Counted from the stretch's first letter, positions 9,398 through 18,214 are shown. The stretch is 64,000 nt of DNA from Aestuariivita sp. (GCA_026709985.1 JAPORY010000094.1:23920-87919); one strand, 5' to 3'. Translations and numbers: made by a program. The notes: generated by a model not told the origin, from the letters alone.

Positions 9398-9479
9398 AAA
9401 CCCGCTAAAGTATAGGGTTTTTCGCGGCGAAATTGCTAAAATTCGCGGAATCTTCGAATTTTATGCGAAAGATGGGGAA
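9398..9479. repeat. Right copy of the diverged inverted repeat (pairs with 6471-6552)
   Basis: The plus strand here carries CCGCTAAAG-TATAG-GTTTTT near its start and TATGCGAAAGATGGG near its end. These match the reverse complement of 6471-6552, with an AT-rich, less conserved middle. The two copies could be the ends of a lost or immobile element or two dispersed intergenic repeats that happen to lie in opposite orientation. Confidence 0.6.
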
Positions 9480-9548
9480 GGATACGTGTGCTTTTAAGCA
9501 AGCTTAGACCAGAACGGGACAAAAAAGTGGATACTACGCAGAGGACAA

Positions 9549-9917
9549 TCACCAGAGTCTAGGGTCGTCGAAGTGAGCGATGCAAGACGCTGGACCTTTG
9601 AGCGTTGTCAGGGGAGCAGCGGTTAGAGATTGGGCCTGCCAGCCCTCGGGCTGTTGCAACTTGTGGGGTGCGGGGAGGATGGCTTCGGTCACCGGAAGGA
9701 AGCCAACGCGCTCGTAGAAACGGGGAGCGCCATAGGTGACAGCAATGTCGACGTAGTCTTATCGTAACAGATCCAAACCGTGTCTAATCAGGGATTGTCA
9801 AATGCCGGTACCTTGTCGATCTGTTGCTACAGCCACAGGTGCAAGCATTAAGACCGTGCGGGGATCGTCATAAATGAGACGAATCAATAGGATCGCACCA
9901 GTCTGTCTATCTTGCAT
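9549..9917 (-). pseudogene. Decayed GNAT-family N-acetyltransferase gene
   Basis: The minus strand reads as one frame with typical GNAT features but two internal stops. After MQDRQTGAILLIRLIYDD comes VLMLAPVAVATDRQGTGI, the acetyl-CoA-binding loop (family form: PLAVxPxxQGxGIG). Then TGA at 9800-9798, QSLIRHGLDLLR, TAA at 9761-9759, and DYVDIAVTYGAPRFYERVGF followed by a C-terminal tail ending at TGA 9551-9549. The sequence APRFYERVGF is the usual GNAT strand-helix (YYxRxGF). Because the frame is kept through both stops, only point changes are needed to explain the decay. The N-terminal third of the domain is missing. It lies just downstream of a methylase fragment in the same orientation. Confidence 0.8.
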
Positions 9918-9957
9918 TTTCTAATGTTTGTTTGAACTCCATTTCAATCCATCTATT

Positions 9958-10086
9958 TCAAGGCTTTCGCTTTAAGATCGCACCACCGCCGAAAAAACAC
10001 TCAATATAGATATCATGCGGCGGCATGTTTTTGATGATCGACTGATACAGAATGTTTGTCGCCTTCAAACCGTACCATGCTGCCAT
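9958..10086 (-). pseudogene. N-terminal fragment of a D12-class (Dam-like) adenine methylase
   Basis: A 42-codon open frame on the minus strand (ATG 10086 to TGA 9958) reads MAAWYGLKATNILYQSIIKN, then MPPHDIYIECFFGGGAILKR. This matches the N terminus of phage-type N6-adenine methylases: a GW.GSKA.gvYQ.II..MPPH..YIEpFlGGGAi.R.K pattern, where FFGGGA is the S-adenosylmethionine-binding motif I. The catalytic DPPY motif and everything after motif I are missing; the frame stops right after KRKP. The GNAT remnant follows 40 bp later. It looks like the broken end of a prophage or restriction-associated methylase gene. Confidence 0.7.
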
Positions 10087-10390
10087 ATTCAGAACCCTAC
10101 CAAAAGCATTTTTAGGGGCGGTGACGGATAAACTGCGCTATAATGTCAGCAGGGTATTAAAAAAATCGTGCGCGTCCCAATATGTTGGATAGTCCGTAAA
10201 AACTCGTCCTCAATCATACGGGTGAGTAGATATCATCTCTGATCCACAGTGAACATGCAGATGGCTTTCTCTGTAATCGGATCATTCATTACGAGATTGC
10301 GCCAAGTAAAATTTTAGATTGAAAACTGACAAATTAAAAACTAATTGGCATTTGTTGGATTTCACAGAGATTTAATTGGGAGGACAAATT
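10087..10390. other. Upstream region of the TRAP operon
   Basis: AT-rich and without an identifiable gene. The minus strand may hold more decayed coding sequence related to the methylase fragment, but I could not follow it. A clear Shine-Dalgarno GGGAGGA sits at 10378-10384, eight bases or so before the dctP start. No convincing promoter was pinned down. Confidence 0.4.
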
Positions 10391-11383
10391 ATGCTTCGAA
10401 ACCTCATATGCGCCGTGACGCTCCTCGCATTGAGTATAGCAACACCAGCCCTTGCTGAAAAAATGCGAATATCATTACAGCTACCCCTAACAAGCCATCT
10501 GGGTGAGAATTTACTGCTGTTCGAACAAGAGGTTGAAAAACGTACTAATGGCGCAATTGATGTCGAAATCTATGACAGTGCCCAATTGTACAAGGACAAA
10601 GAAGTGCCCGCCGCTGTCGGCTCTGGTGCCATCGAAGCGGGGGTTGCATCGTTAACCCGTTACGTCGGCGATGCGCCGTCAGTAGATGTTTTCTATATGC
10701 CTTTTCTCTTCAACACCGAAGCTAAGGTGCGTGCAGCTGTGGCGGAAGGAAGTGCCATTCGCACAATACTTGAGGCAGAAATCGCTAATACCGGCAGTAA
10801 GGTTCTCTTTTGGCAAGCCTACGGTGGTGCAATAATGTTATCCAATGGCGGTCCGATACGAACACCGTCAGATTTGGTTGGGAAGAAAGTTCGCGTATTT
10901 GGAAAAACATTGGGAGACTTTGTCACCGCAGCAGGTGGGGCTCCGACACTGATTTCTGGCTCAGAGCAGTATCTCGCTTATCAGAGAGGCACGGTTGACG
11001 TCGGTATGACTGGAGTTTCAGGGGTAAAGTCTAGGAAACTCTGGGAGGTCATGGACACAATCACCGTGACCAATCACGCAAACATTGAATTTGTCGTGGT
11101 GGTTAACCAAGATTGGTGGGACGGCCTATCAGCACAGTTGCAATCCAATATTCAAGAGGCGGCATCTGTTGCGCAGTCTGCGGTTCGCAATCAAATGGCG
11201 GAAATAGAGGCCAATGCCTACAAGGCTGCTGAAGAAAACGGAATGAACGTCGTCAAACTGTCAAACGAAGAACTAGAAGAATGGAAGTCCGTCGCGCAGC
11301 CCGTTTACGATAGTTACATTGAAGCAGCAGGCGATATCGGGCGTTCTCTAATTGATGCTGCGCAAGTCGTTGCTACAAATTAG
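10391..11383 (+). CDS. TRAP transporter substrate-binding protein (DctP type)
   Basis: A 330-residue periplasmic solute-binding protein of the DctP family. It begins with a Sec signal peptide (MLRNLICAVTLLALSIATPALA, cleavage after ALA). The mature part starts with MRISLQLPLTSHLGENLLLF and includes the family pattern LSNGGPIRTPSDLVGKKVR near residue 155, where a conserved arginine pairs with a substrate carboxylate. I use ATG 10391 behind GGGAGGA rather than an upstream in-frame TTG. It is the first gene of a four-gene operon with a small permease, a large permease and an isocitrate-lyase-family enzyme, so the ligand is probably a carboxylic acid that the enzyme's pathway uses. The exact substrate cannot be read from sequence. 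Confidence 0.93.
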   Translation: MLRNLICAVTLLALSIATPALAEKMRISLQLPLTSHLGENLLLFEQEVEKRTNGAIDVEIYDSAQLYKDKEVPAAVGSGAIEAGVASLTRYVGDAPSVDVFYMPFLFNTEAKVRAAVAEGSAIRTILEAEIANTGSKVLFWQAYGGAIMLSNGGPIRTPSDLVGKKVRVFGKTLGDFVTAAGGAPTLISGSEQYLAYQRGTVDVGMTGVSGVKSRKLWEVMDTITVTNHANIEFVVVVNQDWWDGLSAQLQSNIQEAASVAQSAVRNQMAEIEANAYKAAEENGMNVVKLSNEELEEWKSVAQPVYDSYIEAAGDIGRSLIDAAQVVATN

Positions 11384-11433
11384 ATTGTCGCTCAAGTGCA
11401 TATTGATCAATTGATTGACCATAAATTCAATTG

Positions 11434-11928
11434 ATGAAGTTAGTCACACTACTTTCGTACCGGGCGGCAATCGTCGCGGCAGGTCTGCTCGCGTTCACTG
11501 GAGCAATGTTAACCTACGAGGTTGTCGCCCGTTATTTCTTCATTCGTCCAACGATTTGGGCTGCTGAGTTAAGCCAACTATCTCTCATCTGGGGATGTAT
11601 GTTGGCAATGGCTTACTTGTTGCATATCAGAAGACATATCACTGTTAATGCAATCACAAACAGATTATCCCCTAACATTAAACGCTTCTGTGTTTCATTA
11701 TCATTTGGTCTCGTCGCAGTATTCAGCTCTCTAGTAACTTTATGGGGCTGGGTGATTTTTGCCGATAGTTTTGAAAGAGGACGGACGACAGGCTCGCTTC
11801 TGAATCTGCCAACATGGGTGGCGGAACTTGCTATTCCGGTTGGCTTTTTTCTTCTTACGCTCCAAGCCATTATCGAAATCATAAACTACCAAGAAGTGGA
11901 TGCCTCCTTAGAGCCGAGGCCCGAATGA
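11434..11928 (+). CDS. TRAP transporter small permease (DctQ type)
   Basis: A 164-residue integral membrane protein with four predicted transmembrane helices: about residues 8-28, 42-62 (WAAELSQLSLIWGCMLAMAY), 85-108 and 125-147. This is the standard DctQ layout, which stabilises and couples the large DctM permease. The WA.E.s...l.w motif before helix 2 is characteristic of the family. An in-frame TTG lies one codon upstream of ATG 11434. No Shine-Dalgarno is evident, so translation may depend on the upstream dctP. The stop codon overlaps the dctM start (ATGA at 11925-11928), which indicates translational coupling of the two permease subunits. Confidence 0.88.
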   Translation: MKLVTLLSYRAAIVAAGLLAFTGAMLTYEVVARYFFIRPTIWAAELSQLSLIWGCMLAMAYLLHIRRHITVNAITNRLSPNIKRFCVSLSFGLVAVFSSLVTLWGWVIFADSFERGRTTGSLLNLPTWVAELAIPVGFFLLTLQAIIEIINYQEVDASLEPRPE

Positions 11929-13199
11929 CGATTCTGTCAATTCTGATTGCGCTCTTCGGCTCTTTGCTGCTCGGAATCCCCGTAGCTTTTGCGCTCGGTG
12001 GGCTCGGTCTTTTTATGTTACTCGTCGGTGGTTTCTCACCACTGATGGCACCGCAAGCAATACTGTCAACGCTTGATGGTTTCATTTTGTTGGCAGTACC
12101 GTTGTTTCTCCTGATGTCAAATGTCTTGTTGAAAGGCGGCGTTGGCCGAGATATCTTCTCAGCGGTACAAGCGTGGGTTGGTCACTGGCCCGGTGGGCTT
12201 GCTGTTGCAACAATTTTGTCTTGTGGGTTATTTGCTGCCATTTCTGGCTCATCTGTTGCGACGGCAGCAACGATCGGAACCGTCGCAATTCCAGAAATGA
12301 TTAAGCGCGGTTATGACCGCCGCTTCGTATACGGATTACTAGCTGCGGGGGGAACTTTAGGGATCTTGATCCCGCCTTCCATCCCAATGATCGTCTACGG
12401 CTTTGTTACAGAACAATCGATTATCGCCCTGTTTTTGGCTGGCGTCGGTCCTGGGTTGCTACTTGTCCTGCTTTTTGTCACGTACTCCATGCTGCATGCA
12501 AAGTTCATCGGCAGCTTTGAGCCGGTCGCAAAACAAAGTTGGAACCAGCGAGCAAAGGCAACGCGCAAAGCTTTTCCGCCAGTTGTTTTGGCTGTCTTTG
12601 TCATTGTTGGCTTATATTCTGGTGCCTTTACGCCGACCGAGGCCGCCGCAATTGGATTCGCCGCCGCATTAGCTATAACTGTACTCTGGCTTCGCTCCTT
12701 AAGTTGGAAAGATTTTTGCGAGGCGGTTTTTGAAAGCGCGATTACAACAGTTGCAATCATATTGATTGTTGCGGGAGCCAAAGTTTTTGGCAAGGCACTC
12801 GCGCTCTATCGGATTCCACAAGATATATCAGCATTCATTGCAGCGAATATCGACGGTCCCTTAGCATTCGTTGTCTTAGTATCGGTTATCTTGTTGCTTA
12901 TGGGCTTGGTGTTTGAAGCCCTATCAATGATTTTGATCATGACTCCCGTCCTGTTACCGGCAGCAATAGGCGTTGGATTAGATCCCATATGGTTTGGAAT
13001 CTACATGGTCATCATGGTCGAATGTGCCCTGATCACACCGCCAGTGGGACTAAATCTCTACGTTATCCAGTCCGTTGCAAAAACTACCTTATCAGATGTT
13101 GCTCGAGGGGTATGGCCGTTTCTAGTCCTCATGTTACTGACGGTCTGTATCTTGTATTACGCCCCCCAAATTGCGCTTTACATCCCGTTCAGATGGTAG
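11925..13199 (+). CDS. TRAP transporter large permease (DctM type)
   Basis: A 424-residue polytopic membrane protein that forms the ion-coupled transport channel. It has the DctM hallmarks: N-terminal GSLLLGIPVAFALGG, the LFAAISGSSVATAATIG loop near residue 105, LLAAGGTLGILIPPSIPMIVYG near 140 and a C-terminal VIMVECALITPPVGLNLYVI near 365. About a dozen hydrophobic helices are visible. The start ATG 11925 overlaps the dctQ stop, and the start fits the family N terminus; a longer upstream frame (from 11814) is just dctQ read in another frame. It is followed within 5 bp by the isocitrate-lyase-family gene, so transporter and enzyme are almost certainly cotranscribed. Confidence 0.95.
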   Translation: MTILSILIALFGSLLLGIPVAFALGGLGLFMLLVGGFSPLMAPQAILSTLDGFILLAVPLFLLMSNVLLKGGVGRDIFSAVQAWVGHWPGGLAVATILSCGLFAAISGSSVATAATIGTVAIPEMIKRGYDRRFVYGLLAAGGTLGILIPPSIPMIVYGFVTEQSIIALFLAGVGPGLLLVLLFVTYSMLHAKFIGSFEPVAKQSWNQRAKATRKAFPPVVLAVFVIVGLYSGAFTPTEAAAIGFAAALAITVLWLRSLSWKDFCEAVFESAITTVAIILIVAGAKVFGKALALYRIPQDISAFIAANIDGPLAFVVLVSVILLLMGLVFEALSMILIMTPVLLPAAIGVGLDPIWFGIYMVIMVECALITPPVGLNLYVIQSVAKTTLSDVARGVWPFLVLMLLTVCILYYAPQIALYIPFRW

Positions 13200-13204
13200 G
13201 TCGT

Positions 13205-14086
13205 ATGAATAGTGCTCAACAACTCCGAACTCTCCTGCAACAGGACTGTTGCCACGCAATGCCCTGTTGTTTTGATGCTCTCTCGGCAAAACTAATCGAA
13301 CAGGAAGGTTTTCCTGTAACATTTTTGTCAGGGTTTGCTGCCTCCGCAAGTCGAATTGGCGCTCCCGATTTGGGATTAATGAGTTACGGTGAGGTGATTG
13401 ATCAGACGAGAAATACCGCAAGCGCTATTTCAATTCCACTGATTGGCGACGGTGATACTGGTTATGGCAATGCAATGAATGTGCGACGGACAGTGCGTGG
13501 ATTTGCCTTGGCAGGTGCAGCGTCAGTAATGCTTGAGGATCAACTTGCACCGAAGCGATGTGGACACACAAAAGGTAAAGAAGTCGTTGCTCGCGACGAG
13601 GCCTATGATCGTATTCGGGCTGCCGTCGATGAACGAGAGCAGTTGCGCTCCGAAGGTATGGATATATTAATTCTAGCACGCACAGATTCTATGCAGGATT
13701 TTGGTCTCGCTGAAGCCATAACGCGCACTGAAAAGTTCGCAGAAATAGGTGCAGACATACTGTTCGTTGAAGCGGTACGGAGTGTCGGGGAAATGAAGGA
13801 CATCTGTAGTAGTTTGCCTGGTCCAAAAATGGTCAATATTGTTGACGGCGGTGAGACCCCAAACTTACCAAATACGGTGTTGCATGAGATTGGCTATAGC
13901 ATCGCTGCTTATCCATTATCCCTATTGGCCGCTGCAATGAAAGCAATGGTAGGAGCGTTGCAGTCTATTCGAACAGAAGAGCACGCTGTGCAAATGACCT
14001 TTGCCGAACTTCGTCAACGAATAGGATTTTGCGACTATTATCATCAGGCTAGCGCATACGCGACGTCTAACCGAGACGAAGAGTAG
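13205..14086 (+). CDS. Isocitrate lyase / PEP mutase family enzyme
   Basis: A 293-residue alpha/beta-barrel enzyme of the isocitrate lyase/phosphoenolpyruvate mutase superfamily. Members cleave or decarboxylate 2-oxo or 2-hydroxy dicarboxylates (methylisocitrate lyase, oxaloacetate decarboxylase, 2,3-dimethylmalate lyase). Visible motifs are VTFLSGFAASAS, the metal-binding IPLIGDGDTGYGNAMNV (residues about 78-94), MLEDQLAPKRCGH with the lyase-type catalytic cysteine (about 112-124), LILARTDS and ADILFVEAVRS. The K-x-CGH cysteine argues for C-C bond lysis rather than a mutase. ATG 13205 is used; an in-frame ATG at 13193 overlaps the end of dctM. It is the last gene of the TRAP operon, suggesting that the imported acid is its substrate or lies upstream of it. 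Confidence 0.88.
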   Translation: MNSAQQLRTLLQQDCCHAMPCCFDALSAKLIEQEGFPVTFLSGFAASASRIGAPDLGLMSYGEVIDQTRNTASAISIPLIGDGDTGYGNAMNVRRTVRGFALAGAASVMLEDQLAPKRCGHTKGKEVVARDEAYDRIRAAVDEREQLRSEGMDILILARTDSMQDFGLAEAITRTEKFAEIGADILFVEAVRSVGEMKDICSSLPGPKMVNIVDGGETPNLPNTVLHEIGYSIAAYPLSLLAAAMKAMVGALQSIRTEEHAVQMTFAELRQRIGFCDYYHQASAYATSNRDEE

Positions 14087-14144
14087 AATAATTGTGTCAC
14101 AACTGGAGACGACGATCTAATAGAAAACGAAAACACAAAAGAAC

Positions 14145-15003
14145 TTGATGGAAAAGGTTGAGTTTCCCGGCATGGACGCATTGACAACACCAGATGGGGC
14201 CAAATGCGCTTGGCTTCCACAGCCGCCAGAACTTGCTTGTAATCGTATTCCCATCAGAAACGCTCTGAACATCCTGACAACTATCCCGACTAGGTTTGTT
14301 GATATGAGTTTTTGGTCTCCCCTTTACTATGTCGGAAACCGTACGAGCGGGAATCAACCTTCCCAGACTGACAAGGCCTGAATTCGGTTGTAATCAATCA
14401 ACACAACCGAATTTTGCAACTAGGTGAATTCTTTGCCATTAAAGGCACAGAAACGGCATCCAGATGCCAATCGTTACGATCTCGCCTCACCTCTCAGGTT
14501 GCAGCGAACAAACGATACTGCGACCAACCGAAGCAACAATGTGCGAGGCAGCAAGAACTGTGTGTGTCAACTAAGACTGTCTTGACAGGCTGCATGGTGG
14601 CCGAATGGGCCACAGCAGCTGATTTGTATCTCTATGACTGACGAAGCTGGCATAATGATACGTAAACAACTGTTGGCACTCCACCAGTTATCGCTCTGCC
14701 GATGAGTTCGAGTATTTTTATATATTTGTAAAGCCTCGTGTTGTTGAGTACGACCGTAATCAATTTGATCAAGATGAGTGGGCCGCTTGCGAGTTACGCG
14801 AGGTTTGAAACTTTCAGTCGGTCCGCCGCATTGATCGGCAAGAAGCCGAATTTCTCAAGGAATTGGCCTTGCGGATCGCAAAACTGCTTTCCGCGGCGGA
14901 CGGTATTATTCTTGATCCATTTGTTAGCAGTGGAACAACAGCAGTTACCGCAAAAGTGTCGGGGCGGAAATGGGTCGCAATCGACAATAAACCCCGAAGC
15001 TAA
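14145..15003 (+). pseudogene. Decayed beta-class DNA methyltransferase gene
   Basis: Pieces of an N4-cytosine/N6-adenine methyltransferase lie in order but in different frames over about 860 bp, roughly the length of a whole gene. From 14145: IRNALNILTTIPTRFVDM and WSPLYY (family: GDAL.vL.tIPd.SVDm..tSPPYY, motif IV). Then MQLGE near 14414, MTDEAGIMIRKQLLAL near 14635, and from about 14700 YRSADEFEYFYIFVKPR. After an internal TGA at 14806-14808 comes VRRIDRQEAEFLKELALRIA, then IILDPFVSSGTTAVTAK (motif I) and GRKWVAIDNKPRS, with TAA at 15001-15003. The order IV then I is beta class. At least two frameshifts and one nonsense codon make it inactive. No restriction gene is adjacent. Confidence 0.8.
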
Positions 15004-15079
15004 TTAACTCGCAAAAGTTAGACTCAATGACACCAAACATTATTGAACAATCGGAACCGACAACCTCGGAAATTTTCGA

Positions 15080-15904
15080 TTACATAACCGCCTGCCGAAA
15101 CATATTGGCGGCAACCAAAATAAGGAAGAATGCAAAAACTCGGCGCAATGGAACTGGATTCATCGCATGCGCCAAACGAACGCCATAAGGGGTCGTGACG
15201 AATGTCATCGCTACAACAACCGCAAAAGCAGCCAAGTTAACCGCACCGATGTTGAAGGGCGGCCGCCCCGGTTCGTCAATCGAAATGAACAGAAAACCGA
15301 TTACCGACGGAACCGAAATAATCACGCCAAAACCAGCCGCCGTCGCAATCGCGCTGTGAATTTTGCGGCCATACAGGGTCATTAACGGCACCCCAAAACT
15401 ACCGCCGCCAATGCCCATCAATACCGAGAGGTAACCGACTGTAGGGGCCAAAACCACGCGCTTGGCACCAGTCGGCATTTGCGACCCTAGCCGCCATTCA
15501 ATGCGACCGAACAACATGTAGAGGCCGACGATACCGGCCAAGACTGCAAAGATGGCCTGCAAAAACTCGGATCTGAGGGCCGCCGCTGTCGCAACCCCCA
15601 GAAAGGAACCGAGAGCAATGCCAGGTGCCCAGCTGCGCAAAACCTCCCAGTCGACCGCAGCCCTTTTGCTGTGGCCTAATAGCGATCGAACGGAGGTCAC
15701 AATGATTGTAGCGAGTGACGTCGCTAGGCAGATTTGCATGAGTTGTGGGCTATCATACCCCAGATATTGGAATGCAAAGTAGAATGCTGCCACTAATACG
15801 ACGCCACCACCCACGCCCAATAATCCCGCTAGAACGCCCGCTAGCGCGCCAATGGCTAACAGAAGCCCCAACATTTGCAACACTAAACCAGTGTCAGGTA
15901 CCAT
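15080..15904 (-). CDS. TauE/SafE-family sulfite exporter-like permease
   Basis: A 274-residue membrane protein of the TauE/SafE (DUF81) family, which moves sulfite, sulfoacetate or related organic anions across the inner membrane. Two repeats with the family signature are visible: GLLGVGGGVVLVAAFYF near residue 28 and SVLMGIGGGSFGVPLMTLYG near 160. About eight hydrophobic helices can be counted. I use ATG 15904; a TTG three codons upstream would also open the frame. It stands alone, with decayed methyltransferase DNA on one side and a non-coding stretch on the other, so no pathway context identifies the substrate. Confidence 0.88.
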   Translation of the reverse strand: MVPDTGLVLQMLGLLLAIGALAGVLAGLLGVGGGVVLVAAFYFAFQYLGYDSPQLMQICLATSLATIIVTSVRSLLGHSKRAAVDWEVLRSWAPGIALGSFLGVATAAALRSEFLQAIFAVLAGIVGLYMLFGRIEWRLGSQMPTGAKRVVLAPTVGYLSVLMGIGGGSFGVPLMTLYGRKIHSAIATAAGFGVIISVPSVIGFLFISIDEPGRPPFNIGAVNLAAFAVVVAMTFVTTPYGVRLAHAMNPVPLRRVFAFFLILVAANMFRQAVM

Positions 15905-15913
15905 GAGAACCAA

Positions 15914-16275
15914 TTTCCATTAGTGCCATATTGATGATTTGGAAGCAGTTCTCATGCATTTTTTTTGCGAACTCCGCAATCTACTCCATCCGCAAGCAGC
16001 TACCCCTGACAGTCAAACGTCCGAAAACTCCCCCAACATTGCTGAGAATTTAACCGAGCGACCTTCGCCAGAAGCCAGAATTTGCCTCAATGCGTGACCT
16101 CACCTTAAACTGCCGGCAAAAATCAGTCATAGCCACTGTCCAGTCCTTACTGCGAATCCAGTCATCAGCGACTTAGGTCCAAACTGAACAAATTATTGAA
16201 CGGATATATCAATAGGGTGCCTTACTCGCTTGAGACTAATTCATCGACACTTATACGCACATTGCGGCAACTTGG
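15914..16275. other. Non-coding stretch between TauE-like gene and dusA
   Basis: No family-like open frame, tRNA or strong terminator was seen. It is upstream of the TauE-like gene and downstream of dusA, both on the minus strand. Confidence 0.4.
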
Positions 16276-17292
16276 TTAGACCGTATGTCCATTCCGCTCA
16301 GCTACGCAAGCCAATGCAGCATCAACTAGTTCCGAACCTGTCTTACCCTGAACAGATTCTTGGTTTAAAGTCTGGCGCCAAAGTTTTGATCCCGGCAAAC
16401 CTGAGAACAATCCCATCATGTGTCGCGTTACTTGATTCAGACGCCCGCCAGACTGTAGGTGCGCCTCAATGTACGGCAGCATTGCATAACCCACTCTTAA
16501 GGGTTCACTGATCCGATCAGTGCCAAAAATCTTCTGATCCAGTTGACCCAGAATTTGCGCGGGCTGATCATACGCAGCGCGACCGATCATGACACCGTCA
16601 AGCCCTCCATCCAAAAATTCCTTCGTTTGTGTCAGAGAATTAATCCCGCCGTTGATTGAAATATGCTTCTCCGAAAAGCGATTTTTCATTTCGTAGATCA
16701 ACGGGTAGTCAAGCGGTGGAATTTCCCGATTTTTCTTCGGGCTAAGGCCACTTAGTACCGCCTTACGCGCATGAATTATCACCCGCTTGCAACCAGCGGA
16801 AAAAACAGTCGCCAAAAACCGCGGCAGAATTTCTTCCGGCCGTTGTTCATCTACCCCAATGCGACACTTTACAGTGATATTGACAGTGACCCGATTACAC
16901 ATTGCTTCGAGGCAGTGTGCTAAATGCTTAGGGGTCTTCATCAAGATTGCACCTATACCGCCCGATTGTACTCGATCAGATGGACAACCGACATTGAGAT
17001 TGATTTCATCATAGCCAGCATTAGCACCTAATTGTGCGGCATCCGCAAGCTCTCTCGGATCAGACCCACCCAATTGGAGTGCTACGGCGTGCTCAGCTTC
17101 GTTAAATTCCAACAAATGATGGGCACAACCGCGAACGAGAGCAGCACTCGTAATCATTTCAGTGTATAGAAGGACCCGACTTGAAAGCAGTCGATGGAAG
17201 TAGCGACAATGACGATCTGTCCGCCCCATCATCGGTGCGACGGCAATGACCCTCTCCGAATTGCTCTCGCGATCAGCAACACGTTCCGACAT
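16276..17292 (-). CDS. dusA: tRNA-dihydrouridine synthase A
   Basis: A 338-residue FMN enzyme that reduces uridine 20 (and 20a) in the D loop of tRNAs with NADPH. The TIM-barrel start VAPMMGRTDRHCRYFHRLLS is characteristic of DusA, followed by LYTEMITSAALVRG. The catalytic cysteine is in EINLNVGCPSDRVQSGGIG near residue 100. The phosphate-binding segments SINGGINS and LDGVMIGRAAYDQP are in place. Length and C-terminal helical region (RQTLNQ, VDAAL) fit DusA rather than DusB or DusC. It is monocistronic as far as can be seen; two tRNA genes follow upstream on the same strand at 17.9-18.3 kb. Confidence 0.94.
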   Translation of the reverse strand: MSERVADRESNSERVIAVAPMMGRTDRHCRYFHRLLSSRVLLYTEMITSAALVRGCAHHLLEFNEAEHAVALQLGGSDPRELADAAQLGANAGYDEINLNVGCPSDRVQSGGIGAILMKTPKHLAHCLEAMCNRVTVNITVKCRIGVDEQRPEEILPRFLATVFSAGCKRVIIHARKAVLSGLSPKKNREIPPLDYPLIYEMKNRFSEKHISINGGINSLTQTKEFLDGGLDGVMIGRAAYDQPAQILGQLDQKIFGTDRISEPLRVGYAMLPYIEAHLQSGGRLNQVTRHMMGLFSGLPGSKLWRQTLNQESVQGKTGSELVDAALACVAERNGHTV

Positions 17293-17884
17293 TACAAATT
17301 ACGTTCCAAGAGAAGTCCACGGTTAAGGCGCTTTCGATAGCAATGCGTTCAAAGCGCTGCAAATTGCCACTTATTACTTGAACATAGTTCTGCGACAAGC
17401 GTTCAAACAAGCAGCGAACGTCTATGCCAGCCATCGCATGTACTGATCACCGATAGAAAACTGCCTTCAAGGACAAAAGGCGCTGTTCGGTGCTCGTTTA
17501 ACAATGCCATAAGATTGAATGGCCGAGAATGAGTGCGAGCCGCTGCCGCGAAGGGAAAATTGACGGTCTGCCTATGATCACTGGATGGATAACGTCGACT
17601 ATCAAGAGACCACAGTCAGAAAGCTGAAACGCCTATTAAATGATAACGCAAGCTATCGTTCGTTACGTCACCAAACGCCACTGTTAGACTTTGCAGTGGC
17701 AATCGCTAGGCAAAATTTCTAGAGCCCAATTTCCATATCGCACTCAAGACGCTGATCTTTCACTTAGTCAGGAATCATCGGACTTGCTCTTCACTATGCT
17801 GCTTCGGCTTTTTTTCGAATGACTAAGCAAAGCAACGGCCACTGAACTCAACTGGGCGCTCGCAATCTGATGAAAGCCCTGAAG
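17293..17884. other. Non-coding stretch between dusA and tRNA-Asp
   Basis: About 590 bp without a recognisable gene. I looked for a small protein such as HU and for structured RNA and could not support either. It probably carries the dusA promoter and the 3' processing region of the tRNA transcript. Confidence 0.35.
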
Positions 17885-17961
17885 TGGCGCGGTTGACGGG
17901 ACTCGAACCCGCGACCCCCGGCGTGACAGGCCGGTACTCTAACCAACTGAGCTACAACCGC
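17885..17961 (-). tRNA. tRNA-Asp (anticodon GUC)
   Basis: The minus strand folds as a 77-nt tRNA. The acceptor stem is GCGGTTG/CAACCGC, the D arm TAGCTCAGTTGGTTAGA and the anticodon stem CCGGC/GCCGG with loop CTGTCAC (anticodon GTC). The T arm is GCGGGTTCGAGTCCCGT, with discriminator G and encoded CCA at 17885-17887. It is followed on the same strand by dusA. Confidence 0.97.
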
Positions 17962-18214
17962 AATGGATAATCAATAACCGCCAACCTTAATCGCGTCAAC
18001 GAAAAAGATGTCTCAACTTCTCTTCCGCAACTGCAAAAATCAAGCCTGTTCCGCAATCGAATTACTGGGTTTCCATAGCTGAATCCAAACATAAACTCAC
18101 GACCCGATACAAATCAGATCATGAATTCATCATCGCCAATGCCCATAATTTGGACAGCGCACGACAACCGTTTTCTAAATTCACAAACCCATTATTCGAT
18201 TTCTTGGAAGATTA

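Noticed and set aside
14145..14381. Plus-strand frame considered as an intact small gene
   Set aside because: Its sequence fits the N-terminal part of the decayed DNA methyltransferase, so it is included in that pseudogene.
17293..17884. Search for a small structured RNA or an HU gene near lon and the tRNAs
   Set aside because: No frame with the HU sequence pattern and no recognisable RNA core.
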